Shown here: piece after piece, positions 7,453-15,285 of the stretch | Layout: the number at the start of each line of letters is the position of its first letter | How positions within the stretch are numbered: position 1 is the first letter of the stretch | Assembly: GCF_016462545.1 (NCBI RefSeq) | Contig: NZ_JAEMTA010000044.1 | Location: 1 to 44,174 of the forward strand | From: Mycolicibacterium sp. | GTDB taxonomy: Bacteria > Actinomycetota > Actinomycetes > Mycobacteriales > Mycobacteriaceae | Direction: 5' to 3' | Length of the DNA: 44,174 nucleotides | Translations under genes and position numbers: made by a program | The notes under the pieces: model-generated | Databases searched by the model: none | What the model was told of the DNA's origin: nothing | What the model saw: only the letters and a program-made list of their open reading frames with translations

Positions 7453-8823
7453 ATGGCACATCCAACGAACCTCGAAGCGGACGTCATCGTGGTCGGTGCG
7501 GGTCTCTCGGGAATGATCGCCGCCCGGACCCTGCTCGAAGCCGGGCTGGTGCCACTGGTCCTGGAGGCGGATGAGCGGGTCGGCGGACGCATTCTGACCG
7601 AGGACGCCATCCCCGGGGTGTCAGTAGATCTGGGAGCCCAGTGGATCGGCGATACGCACGAGCGGATGTTCCGCCTCGCCGCCGAACTCGGAGTGCAGAC
7701 CTTCCCCCAGTACGACGAGGGCGAGACGTCCTACGACCTCGACGGTTCCGGTGTGCTGCGCGAGAACGCCTTCCATGCTCGCTTCGCCGGCGAACTGGCC
7801 GAACTCGAACGCGTGCTGCGGCATCTGGACGAGCTCGCCGCCGAGGTACCGGTGGACGCGCCGTGGCTGGCGCCGCGCGCCGCCGAATGGGACGTCATCA
7901 GTGCGGGCACTTGGTATGACGCGCAGGGACTTTCGCCCATCGCGCGCACACTGCTCGAGATCTGCACCGTCGGAATCCTTGCGGTGCCGACCGTCGAGGT
8001 GTCCTTCCTGCACTTGCTCTTCACCATCCAGACCTGCGGTGTGACGTCGGAACTCTTCGCGGAGTCCGAGGGCGGCGCCCAGACCACGCGCTTCGTCGGC
8101 GGCACCGCTGAGATCCCGCGTCGACTCGCCGCGCTGATCGCCGACCACATCGTGCTCGAGGCTCCGGTATTACTGATCGAGCACACGGCGGACGGCGTCT
8201 CGGTGCACTGTCGCGGCGGACTGGTGGCACGCGGCCGCCGCGTCATCGTCGCGATCTCACCGACGTTGGCCGGACGCATCATGTACGACCCTCCGCTGTC
8301 CGGCATCCGCGATCAACTCACCCAGCGGCTACCCAACGGCTCGGCCATGAAGGCCTTCTTCGTCTACGACGAACCCTTTTGGCGCGCAGATGGATTCAAC
8401 GGTCAACTCATCTCCGACGTCGGACCGGCGCGAATGTCCAACGACAGTTGCAGCCCCGGTGACGACCACGGCGTCATCCTGCTGTTCCTGGAGGGCGACC
8501 AGGCCCGCACGTTCGGACGGCTTCCCGCCGACGAGCGACGGACCGCCCTGACGGCCGAACTGGTGCGCCACTTCGGCAGCAAGGCCGCGCACCCGGAGGC
8601 CTACGTCGACGGGGAGTGGTCGGACCGGCAGTGGACCCGCGGCTGCTACAACGCCAACCACGGCCCCCACGTGTGGACCACCTACGGTCACGCGCTCGCG
8701 GAGCCGATCGGTGTGATCCATTGGGCGTCAACCGATACGGCGACGTACTGGAGCGCGTACATGGAGGGCGCCGTCGAGGCCGGCGAGCGCGCCGCGCGAG
8801 CCGTCATCGCGTCCCTGCCCTGA
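7453..8823 (+). CDS. Flavin monoamine oxidase
   Basis: Protein of 456 residues that would oxidise amines to aldehydes with H2O2 release. FAD motif VVGAGLSG (residues 13-20) then ADERVGGR, DLGAQWIG, and a C-terminal YWSAYMEGAVEAGERAA block typical of MAO and putrescine oxidase. Cys398 in RGCYNAN aligns with the cysteine that binds FAD covalently in mammalian MAO (GGCYTT). The usual AGTET is replaced by ASTDT. GAAGGTGGAGG directly before ATG 7453 decides the start; an earlier in-frame start lies within repeat element B. There is no signal peptide, so it is cytoplasmic. Confidence 0.88.
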   Translation: MAHPTNLEADVIVVGAGLSGMIAARTLLEAGLVPLVLEADERVGGRILTEDAIPGVSVDLGAQWIGDTHERMFRLAAELGVQTFPQYDEGETSYDLDGSGVLRENAFHARFAGELAELERVLRHLDELAAEVPVDAPWLAPRAAEWDVISAGTWYDAQGLSPIARTLLEICTVGILAVPTVEVSFLHLLFTIQTCGVTSELFAESEGGAQTTRFVGGTAEIPRRLAALIADHIVLEAPVLLIEHTADGVSVHCRGGLVARGRRVIVAISPTLAGRIMYDPPLSGIRDQLTQRLPNGSAMKAFFVYDEPFWRADGFNGQLISDVGPARMSNDSCSPGDDHGVILLFLEGDQARTFGRLPADERRTALTAELVRHFGSKAAHPEAYVDGEWSDRQWTRGCYNANHGPHVWTTYGHALAEPIGVIHWASTDTATYWSAYMEGAVEAGERAARAVIASLP

Positions 8824-8839
8824 GTGATTCGTGGAGTGA

Positions 8840-10099
8840 CTAGCGGCTGACGGGCAGCGATGCCAATCCGCGCAGCGTCACGTTGGGCTTGTACACCGGC
8901 TCGCCGGCCAGGGTCGCGTTCGGAAACCGTGCGGTGACCGCCGCCAGCGCGACCCGCGCCTCCAACCGCGCCAGCGGTGCGCCCAGGCAGAAGTGCACGC
9001 CGTGGCCGAAGGCCAAGTGTCGAATGTTCTCACGATCCGGGTCGAACACGTCGGGTCGATCGAACGCGGCCGGATCTCGTTGAGCGGCAGCCAGCAGCAG
9101 CATCATGGTGTCGCCCTTGGGGACGGTGACGATTCCCCGGTCGCTTCGCTCCTGCCCTCCGCCAACGTCGCCGATCGTCATCTCCTCCGCTGCGGTCCGG
9201 CCTGCCAACTGCACGGGCGGGTCGTAGCGCAGGGTCTCCTCGATGATCGTCGAGGCCCGGTCGGGATCCTCACCCAGCGCGGTCCAGTACCGCGGCTGGC
9301 GCAGCATCGCCAGGATCGCGTTGGCGATCAGGTTGACGGTCGTCTCGTGGCCCGCGATCAACAGGAGGTTGCAGGTGGCGACGATCTCCTCGGACGTCAG
9401 CTGGTCGCCGTCCTCCTCTGCGGCGATCAGGGCGGAGATCAGGTCCTCGCGGGGATCGGCCCGCCGCTGCTCGACGAGTCCGGCGAGGTAGCCGCGCAGC
9501 CAGTGCCCCGCTTCCATGCGCGCGTGAAAGCTGTCGGGAACCTCGCCGGTGAAGGTGACGAACGGGTCGAGTCCCTGGGCCAGCAGCGCCGACGCCCGGC
9601 TGAACTCCGGCTCGTCTGAGATCGGCACACCGAGCATCCGGCAGATCACCGCAACCGGTAGCGGGTGCGCGAGGTCGGCGATCACGTCGAAGTGATCGGC
9701 GTCGGCCACCTCGTCGAGCAGCGCGGTGACCATCTCGGTGATGTCGGCCTCGAGTGCCTTCACCCGTCTCGGGGCGAACGCCTGCTGCGCGAGCTTGCGC
9801 AGGCGGGTGTGGTCGGGCGGGTCGAGGAACAGGAAACCGGGCTGGCCGAACGGCCGCGGCTGGGCCCCCTTGGCGATCTCGCGCTGAGCGACGGTGGACT
9901 TGAGCCGGTCACTAGCCGACGCCGGATGCCGCAGCACGTCCCCGCAGTCCTGGAAGGACGAGAAGACGACCAGATTGCGCTCGGGCATCACCATCGGCCC
10001 GCGGTCGAGAATGTCCCGATAGACGGGGTACGGATCGGCGCGGTTCGCCGGATCGAGCAGCCGAACCAACACGTCCCGTGATTCCGCCGTGGTCGCCAC
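8840..10099 (-). CDS. Cytochrome P450
   Basis: Soluble bacterial-class P450 of 419 residues. I-helix AGHETTVN (oxygen activation), K-helix EETLRYDPP (ExxR), and the haem loop FGHGVHFCLGAP with axial Cys371. An approximately 10-residue Gly/Arg-rich insertion (around GGGQERSDRG) sits in the strand after the K helix. GTG 10099 lies 4 bp after the tgt stop, so it is cotranscribed with tgt; AAAAGG immediately precedes it. No ferredoxin or reductase gene is adjacent. The overall look recalls mycobacterial CYP164/CYP140-type enzymes, but I cannot assign the family. Confidence 0.9.
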   Translation of the reverse strand: MATTAESRDVLVRLLDPANRADPYPVYRDILDRGPMVMPERNLVVFSSFQDCGDVLRHPASASDRLKSTVAQREIAKGAQPRPFGQPGFLFLDPPDHTRLRKLAQQAFAPRRVKALEADITEMVTALLDEVADADHFDVIADLAHPLPVAVICRMLGVPISDEPEFSRASALLAQGLDPFVTFTGEVPDSFHARMEAGHWLRGYLAGLVEQRRADPREDLISALIAAEEDGDQLTSEEIVATCNLLLIAGHETTVNLIANAILAMLRQPRYWTALGEDPDRASTIIEETLRYDPPVQLAGRTAAEEMTIGDVGGGQERSDRGIVTVPKGDTMMLLLAAAQRDPAAFDRPDVFDPDRENIRHLAFGHGVHFCLGAPLARLEARVALAAVTARFPNATLAGEPVYKPNVTLRGLASLPVSR

Positions 10100-10103
10100 C
10101 CTT

Positions 10104-11339
10104 TTATTGTGCACGCGTTGAGTAATAGCGGCCCAGCACGTGGTCGCGAAGCTCGTCGAACTCGTCCGCGACGATCGCCGCCCGGATCTGGTCCACCAAT
10201 CGAATGACGAAGCGCTCGTTGTGGATCGTGCACAGCGTGGAGGACAACATCTCCTTTGCCTTGAACAGGTGGTGGATGTAGGCGCGTGTGTAGTTGGCAC
10301 ACGTGTAGCAGTCGCATTCGGCATCGATGGGCGTGAAGTCGCGCTTGTAGCGCGCACCGGTGATGTTGTAGCGGCCCGTCGCCGAGTACACCGCGGCGTT
10401 GCGGGCCACCCGCGAGGGCGACACGCAGTCGAACGTGTCCGCTCCCGCTGCGACGGCGGCGAACAGATCATCGGGCTCGCTGATGCCGAGCAGGTGGCGC
10501 GGCTTGTCGTCGGGCAGTTCCTCGGTGCACCAGCCGACGATGGTGGCCAGATTCTGTTTCTCCAGTGCGCCACCGATGCCGTAGCCGTCGAACCCTCTAC
10601 CATCGGCGTCCACGATCTCGGTGAGGCCTCTCGATGCTTGCCGACGCAGATCCTCGTACTGGGCGCCCTGGACGACGCCGAACAGCGCCTGCGGGGGTTT
10701 GTCCGCCCGCTCGATGCCGAGGCGTCGGTGCTCGGCGAGGCAGCGAACCGCCCAGTCGTGGGTTCGCCGAACCGAACTCTCTTGATAACCGCGGGTATTC
10801 ATGAGCGTCGTCAGCTCGTCGAACGCGAAGATGATGTCCGCCCCGAGCTGGTGCTGGATGCCGATCGACACCTCGGGCGTGAACCGATGGGTGGAGCCGT
10901 CCGTGTGCGAACGGAACGTCACGCCATCGTCGTCCACGTGTGCCAGGCGCTGCTTGCCCTCGGCGATCACGTCGTCGGCCTGGACGCGTCCGGCATCCAT
11001 CGACAGCACCTTCTTGAACCCGACGCCCAGCGAGAGCACCTGGAAGCCACCGCTATCGGTGTACGTCGGCCCCGGCCAGTTCATGAACGCGCCGAGACCA
11101 CCCGCCTCGTCGACGACGTCGGGCCCGGGCTGGAGGTACAGGTGGTAGGCGTTGGCCAGAACTGCCTGCGCGCCAACGTCCTTCATGGACTCGGGCAACA
11201 CGGCCTTGACGGTCGCTGCCGTGCCGACCGCGATGAACGCAGGCGTTCGGATGTCGCCGTGCGGGGTGTGGATGACGCCCGCCCGCCCGGCACGACCCGG
11301 CAGATGCGCCTCGACTTCGAAGAATGACGGGGTGCTCAC
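10104..11339 (-). CDS. tgt: tRNA-guanine(34) transglycosylase, divergent form
   Basis: Exchanges G34 of GUN-anticodon tRNAs for a queuine-type base. Key residues: DSGGFQ (Asp95), the nucleophile Asp304 in TFDCVSPSR, and a zinc site ECDCYTC (Cys342, 344, 347) with downstream His. At 411 residues it is longer than typical bacterial TGT (about 375) because of an extra stretch after SLG (about residues 106-135). The base-recognition loop reads GGALEKQ (256-262) instead of the usual GGLAVGE and is about 3 residues shorter. Both features are unusual against the E. coli and human enzymes. The start GTG 11339 has a plausible leaderless -10 (GAATGT, 6 nt upstream) that overlaps a divergent promoter. 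Confidence 0.92.
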   Translation of the reverse strand: MSTPSFFEVEAHLPGRAGRAGVIHTPHGDIRTPAFIAVGTAATVKAVLPESMKDVGAQAVLANAYHLYLQPGPDVVDEAGGLGAFMNWPGPTYTDSGGFQVLSLGVGFKKVLSMDAGRVQADDVIAEGKQRLAHVDDDGVTFRSHTDGSTHRFTPEVSIGIQHQLGADIIFAFDELTTLMNTRGYQESSVRRTHDWAVRCLAEHRRLGIERADKPPQALFGVVQGAQYEDLRRQASRGLTEIVDADGRGFDGYGIGGALEKQNLATIVGWCTEELPDDKPRHLLGISEPDDLFAAVAAGADTFDCVSPSRVARNAAVYSATGRYNITGARYKRDFTPIDAECDCYTCANYTRAYIHHLFKAKEMLSSTLCTIHNERFVIRLVDQIRAAIVADEFDELRDHVLGRYYSTRAQ

Positions 11340-11344
11340 CGCTG

Positions 11345-11350
11345 TACATT
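11345..11350 (+). promoter_or_regulatory. -10 element TACATT upstream of a small reading frame
   Basis: TACATT is followed by 8 nt and GTG 11359. It overlaps the minus-strand GAATGT hexamer that would serve tgt, so the two start regions share this 20-bp stretch. Confidence 0.4.
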
Positions 11351-11358
11351 CTCACACC

Positions 11359-11532
11359 GTGCGCGCGCTGCTGACCGTCGCCGGACCGATGGTCGCCTGG
11401 GTCGGCGGCGGCACACCACCGCCGCAAGACGAGACTCGTTCTCGCACTCTGCTTCTCGGCACGGCGCACGTCACCGTCAACGACGCGGCCATCCAGACCA
11501 GCGGGACGTTCACGATCGCCGTGGCCTGCTGA
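11359..11532 (+). CDS. Small ORF, possibly remnant of an LpqH-like exported protein
   Basis: 57 codons from GTG to TGA. The second half (LLLGTAHVTVNDAAIQTSG followed by FTIAVAC) resembles the first strands of LpqH-type antigens, where a VTVNG-like strand precedes a cysteine; a true LpqH-like gene follows at 11773. The same frame stays open after the TGA but without recognisable protein. It may be a short exported protein, or the broken end of a duplicated lipoprotein gene. The 240 bp from 11533 to 11772 hold nothing else I can name. Confidence 0.35.
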   Translation: MRALLTVAGPMVAWVGGGTPPPQDETRSRTLLLGTAHVTVNDAAIQTSGTFTIAVAC

Positions 11533-11772
11533 CGGGTCGGGGCCAGAACCGAGCTGCCCACCGACCTCGTGATCTCGAACCGACCGCTGGCCGCAGGCTC
11601 GGTGCGCGAGTTCGTTCATTTCCTGAAAAGCCCTGGTGGACCGCATCGAATTGCCAGTAAGTCCGGAAGAAGTATTTCGCTCAATCCCAGGTCGCCTGGT
11701 CCAGCGCGTCTCATACTGCCCTGGACGATCCTCTTGATCTTGACGGATCGCAGGGACAGAAGGAGAACACTG

Positions 11773-12276
11773 GTGAAGCAGAGTTTGCTGGTTGTCGTAG
11801 GTGGCGCCGCGATCGTCGTCGCCGGCCTGGCGGGCTGTTCGTCGGGAGACAAGTCATCGTCGGGATCCTCGTCGTCGAGCTCGAGCAAGTCCTCGTCGTC
11901 GAGCAGTTCGAGCGCCGCGTCGTCGAGCGCCGCGGCGAGTTCGGGCACGAACACCGTCACCATCGACGGCACTCCCAAAGACCTCGGCGGCTCCGTCGTC
12001 TGCGCCACGGTGGGCGGGAACGTGAACGTCGCCATCGGTGAGGCGGGGACCGGCATCGCCGCCGTCATCAGCGACGGCGACTCACCGACGGTCACGTCCG
12101 TCGCGCTCGGCAACGTCAACGGCGTCACCCTTGCGGTAGGCGCGGGCCAGGGCGACGCCACGGCCACCAAGGACGGCAAGGCCTACAAGATCACCGGCAA
12201 CGCGGTGGGCATCGACATGTCCAATCCTCTTCAGCCGACCAAGAAGCCGTTCGAACTGGACTTCACCTGCCCTTAG
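11773..12276 (+). CDS. LpqH-like (19-kDa antigen family) lipoprotein
   Basis: Protein of 167 residues. Signal with lipobox LAGC (about residue 18-21), then an exceptionally long low-complexity serine linker (about residues 22-57, mostly Ser with some Ala, Lys and Gly), then the LpqH fold with two cysteines (SVVCATVGGN and the C-terminal FTCP). Such antigens are surface lipoproteins of the mycobacterial envelope and TLR2 agonists. AGAAGGAG lies 7 nt before GTG 11773. An imperfect hairpin follows the stop. Confidence 0.85.
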   Translation: MKQSLLVVVGGAAIVVAGLAGCSSGDKSSSGSSSSSSSKSSSSSSSSAASSSAAASSGTNTVTIDGTPKDLGGSVVCATVGGNVNVAIGEAGTGIAAVISDGDSPTVTSVALGNVNGVTLAVGAGQGDATATKDGKAYKITGNAVGIDMSNPLQPTKKPFELDFTCP

Positions 12277-12309
12277 TTCACAGCACACCACGATCAGCGG
12301 TACTCACCG

Positions 12310-12339
12310 ACGGCGGCGTTCCACTCGGAACGTCGCCGT
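12310..12339. terminator. Hairpin after the LpqH-like gene
   Basis: 13-bp arms ACGGCGGCGTTCC and GGAACGTCGCCGT with one mismatch and a 4-nt loop, 33 bp after the lipoprotein stop. There is no T-tract, which is common for mycobacterial terminators, so its function is only likely. Confidence 0.5.
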
Positions 12340-12453
12340 TGGCCGTTCGAACCGCGACCGCTGCGGTCCGCCGACCGGTCGCCAAGCTGGCTAACCCCCA
12401 CCCACGCCGCGAACGATGGCCCGATTCGGCCCTCGGAACCGCTCGCCGAGAGG

Positions 12454-12459
12454 TAGCGT
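12454..12459 (+). promoter_or_regulatory. -10 element TAGCGT for the PE-PPE hydrolase gene
   Basis: TAGCGT lies 31 nt before GTG 12491, which would give a leader of about 25 nt carrying the CAGGACGGGGG ribosome-binding region. No clear -35 is seen. Confidence 0.4.
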
Positions 12460-12490
12460 GCGACGCGATGTTGAACAGGACGGGGGCAAT

Positions 12491-14041
12491 GTGGCAAAGC
12501 ACCGGATGCCGAAGAAGCGGAGGGCTCGCAGGACCGTGATCGCGGGGGCTGCTGCGGCGGGCCTCTCGGGGGCGCTCGTGGCGGGCCACGCCACGGGATG
12601 GACACCCATGGTCCAGCTCGCCGCCAGCACCACCAACACCGTCATCGCGGCCGGCGGCCTCTACGACATCACGGGTTCCAACGTCCGGAACAAGCTGAGC
12701 CACACGGTGGTCCCACCTGGATACGATTACGCCGGCGTGGCGTATCCGGCCACTGCGAACCTGTCCGGAAGCCGTGACGCAGGCGTACCCGTGCTGCATG
12801 CACTCATCACCTCCAACTCCACGGATCAGTTCATCGTCGTGGCAGGCTACTCAGAGGGCACGTTGCTCGCCGAGCAGGAAAGACGGAATTTGCAGCTGCT
12901 CCCCCTCGTGGCGACGAACGCCGGTGACCCCGTTGCGCCGCCCACGAGTCAGTTGAGTTTCGTGATGATCGGCTCGCCGTTCGCGGGCAACGGGGGCATC
13001 TATGCGCGTTTCCCCACGATCGGAATCCCCGGCATAACGGATCCGATGGGGGCGACTCAGCCGTCCCGGTACGACACGACCTACCACACGAACGAGTACG
13101 ACACCTACGGCGACTTCCCCGCATACTTCAATCCGCTGGCGCTGCTCAACACCGCGTTGGGAATTCGCTACTCACATCCCGACCCCGCCTATGATCCCCT
13201 CGACCCCAACGGGCCCAGATACGTTACGGGCGGCACGAATTCGGCTGGCGGACACGACACGTACATCCTCTACTACAACCCGCAGCTGCCGCTGCTGGGC
13301 CCGCTGCGCGACATCTCGTCGCTGTTCGGCGCCACCGCCCTCACCGAGCCCTTCATCAGTGCCGTAGAACCGTTGCTCCGCGTGTTGGTGGACATGAGCT
13401 ACACCGACCGAGTCAACGCCAATCCGACTGCTGCCGTGCCGTTCTCGTTGATCACACCGCCGCAGACGTTCATCGAGGCACTGAATGCCATTCCGGGGGC
13501 GTTGGCGCAGGGCCTCGCAAACCTGGTGTCGGGCGGACACGCGGCCGTCACGCTCCCCGATCCCATCGGCAACCTGCAACAGGGACCGACGAGCCAAGCG
13601 GCGCCACCGTCGACGCAGACCAGCGAGGCTCGCGTCTCGCGAGCTCTCACCTCCCAGCGCGCCGTACCCGAGCAGACGCCGCAGGAGGAGCCACCGGCGT
13701 CGGCCGCTCCGCTGAAGAAGCCCGAGGAGACGACGTCCTCGCCCGAGCCGGCGACGTCGTCGGCCACCCCCGCGCCGTCCTCGAACGCTCCGGAGGCGGG
13801 GTTGCATCCGACCGTGACCTCCGACGGCAACAAGTTCACGCCGGGCACCGACGGCGCTGCGGCGCAGGGTCCGAGCGCAGGTGGCGACACCACCCCGACG
13901 ACCACCACGACCGCCACCACCGCGACGACCACCACCACCACCGCGACCACGTCGACCATCTCGACCAAGACGGACCCCACCCCGGAGCCCGCCACCAACG
14001 ACACCCAGACCGGCAAGGCGAGCGCTGCGGCAGCCGCCTAG
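12491..14041 (+). CDS. PE-PPE domain (alpha/beta-hydrolase) exported protein with Thr/Pro-rich tail
   Basis: Protein of 516 residues. A basic N-terminus (HRMPKKRRARR) and hydrophobic stretch (16-32) look like a signal or anchor. Residues about 50-290 form a PE-PPE serine-hydrolase domain: nucleophile elbow GYSEG with Ser121, and a GGHDTY segment likely to carry the catalytic His. There is no PE or PPE domain. From about residue 360 the chain is disordered, rich in Pro, Ala, Ser and Glu, ending in a run of threonines encoded by ACC/ACG repeats (nt 13889-13969). GTG 12491 follows CAGGACGGGGG; ATG 12506 is an alternative. The activity of this family is esterase or cutinase-like on acyl chains. 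Confidence 0.82.
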   Translation: MAKHRMPKKRRARRTVIAGAAAAGLSGALVAGHATGWTPMVQLAASTTNTVIAAGGLYDITGSNVRNKLSHTVVPPGYDYAGVAYPATANLSGSRDAGVPVLHALITSNSTDQFIVVAGYSEGTLLAEQERRNLQLLPLVATNAGDPVAPPTSQLSFVMIGSPFAGNGGIYARFPTIGIPGITDPMGATQPSRYDTTYHTNEYDTYGDFPAYFNPLALLNTALGIRYSHPDPAYDPLDPNGPRYVTGGTNSAGGHDTYILYYNPQLPLLGPLRDISSLFGATALTEPFISAVEPLLRVLVDMSYTDRVNANPTAAVPFSLITPPQTFIEALNAIPGALAQGLANLVSGGHAAVTLPDPIGNLQQGPTSQAAPPSTQTSEARVSRALTSQRAVPEQTPQEEPPASAAPLKKPEETTSSPEPATSSATPAPSSNAPEAGLHPTVTSDGNKFTPGTDGAAAQGPSAGGDTTPTTTTTATTATTTTTTATTSTISTKTDPTPEPATNDTQTGKASAAAAA

Positions 14042-14044
14042 TGT
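14039..14044 (+). promoter_or_regulatory. -10 element TAGTGT for leaderless GNAT gene
   Basis: TAGTGT overlaps the TAG stop of the upstream gene and is followed by 7 nt and ATG 14052. Confidence 0.55.
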
Positions 14045-14051
14045 CGCCAGG

Positions 14052-14504
14052 ATGAGCAGACCACTGCTGAGGAGGGCCACCGACGGCGACGTCGACGGCA
14101 TCGAACGACTGGCGGTGGCCGCCTTCGGCAGGTACGTCGAGCGGATCGGCCGACCGCCTGCGCCGATGACCGCCGACTACGCCGCACTTCTCCATACGTC
14201 GCGGGTCTGGGTCATCGACCACGACGGCGAGGTCGTCGGCGTCCTCGTCACGCAGGCCCAACCCGACCATCTGCTGCTCGACAGCATCGCCGTCGCACCC
14301 ACCGCGCAGGGTGGCGGCCACGGACGGACCCTGCTCGAGCGGGCGGATCTTGACGCCAAAGAGCTGGACCTGCCGGAGATCCGGCTGTGCACCAACGCGG
14401 CGATGACGGAGAACCTCGAGTTCTATCCGCGGCGCGGCTTCCACGAAACGGGACGTGGTGTCCAGGACGGGTATCACCGGGTGTTCTTCGCCAAGGCGGT
14501 GTAG
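14052..14504 (+). CDS. GNAT-family N-acetyltransferase
   Basis: Protein of 150 residues with the acetyl-CoA binding core: LLLDSIAVAPTAQGGGHGRT has the V-x-P strand and the Q/G-x-G-x-G/A phosphate loop, followed by LCTNAAMTENLEFYPRRGF, the typical N-x-x-A/x-x-x-Y-x-x-x-GF end. The acceptor substrate is unknown; it could be a small amine or a protein N-terminus. It starts 10 bp after the PE-PPE hydrolase but appears to have its own leaderless promoter. Confidence 0.88.
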   Translation: MSRPLLRRATDGDVDGIERLAVAAFGRYVERIGRPPAPMTADYAALLHTSRVWVIDHDGEVVGVLVTQAQPDHLLLDSIAVAPTAQGGGHGRTLLERADLDAKELDLPEIRLCTNAAMTENLEFYPRRGFHETGRGVQDGYHRVFFAKAV

Positions 14505-14587
14505 ACCTGTCGTTGCACCGGCGGCACCGCGGGACGCCGCAGCGGTCGATGCCATCACCTTCCCATCGCGATCCTGTTGTCACGCAA

Positions 14588-14593
14588 TAGAAT
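14588..14593 (+). promoter_or_regulatory. -10 element TAGAAT for the enoyl-CoA hydratase operon
   Basis: TAGAAT is 27 nt before ATG 14621, leaving about 20 nt of leader that includes GAAGGAG. No good -35 was found. Confidence 0.45.
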
Positions 14594-14620
14594 CGCACGT
14601 CCACCCCGAAGGAGCGCACC

Positions 14621-15280
14621 ATGCCCATCAGCGTCACCCACGTCGAGGAGATCGCCGTGCTGAACCTCGGCGATGACGAGAACCGCTTCTCGCTCGGGTT
14701 CCTCGACGACGTCAACGGCCATCTCGACGACATCGAGTCCGCAGGGGCAGGCGGGCTCGTCACGACCGGCACGGGCAAGTTCTACTCCAACGGCCTCGAC
14801 CTCGACTGGCTCCTCGCGCACGGCGACCAGATGCAGTACTACGTCGGCCGCGTCCACGCGCTCTTCGCGCGCGTGCTGACGCTTCCCATGTCGACCGCCT
14901 CGGCGCTCAACGGTCATGCCTTCGGAGCGGGAGCCATGCTCGCGATGGCACACGACTACCGCGTCATGCGCGACGATCGAGGGTTCTTCTGCTTCCCCGA
15001 GGTGGACATCCGCATCCCGTTCACCCCGGGCATGGCCACGCTGATCCAGGCGAAGCTGACCCCGGCGGCCGCCGTCGCGTCGATGACCACGGGACGACGC
15101 TTCGGTGGGGTCGACGCACTCCGGCTCGGGATCGTCGACGCCACGGCGGCCGAAGACGCCGTCACCGATGCGGCGGTCGCAATGCTCGCACCGCTCGCAG
15201 GCAAGGACGCCGGCACCCTGCGCGCCATCAAGACCACCATGTACGGCCCCGCCATCGCCGCCCTCGCGAGCCAGGGGTAG
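14621..15280 (+). CDS. Enoyl-CoA hydratase/isomerase family protein
   Basis: Short crotonase-fold protein of 219 residues (typical members about 260). It shows the oxyanion-hole regions (SNGLDL after TGKFY, and LNGHAFGAGAMLAMAHDYRV) and the later FPEVDIRIPF strand. The length and the FPEV segment resemble delta3-delta2 enoyl-CoA isomerase-type members more than ECH itself. GAAGGAG precedes ATG 14621. It is followed after 5 bp by the nitronate monooxygenase gene, so both are in one operon; acyl-CoA breakdown is the likely setting. Confidence 0.85.
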   Translation: MPISVTHVEEIAVLNLGDDENRFSLGFLDDVNGHLDDIESAGAGGLVTTGTGKFYSNGLDLDWLLAHGDQMQYYVGRVHALFARVLTLPMSTASALNGHAFGAGAMLAMAHDYRVMRDDRGFFCFPEVDIRIPFTPGMATLIQAKLTPAAAVASMTTGRRFGGVDALRLGIVDATAAEDAVTDAAVAMLAPLAGKDAGTLRAIKTTMYGPAIAALASQG

Positions 15281-15285
15281 CCACC

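Noticed and set aside
10100..10603. N-terminal extension of the P450 frame
   Set aside because: The frame stays open into tgt, but the extra residues are low-complexity and the P450 fold starts at GTG 10099.
11533..11772. Continuation of the small 11359 frame through its TGA to join the LpqH-like gene
   Set aside because: The frame is indeed the same and open after the TGA, but the bridging 80 codons look non-coding and the LpqH-like gene has its own ribosome site and signal peptide.
13172..14101. 309-codon minus-strand frame rich in Gly and Arg
   Set aside because: It is the mirror of the threonine-rich tail of the PE-PPE protein, not a PE-PGRS-like gene.
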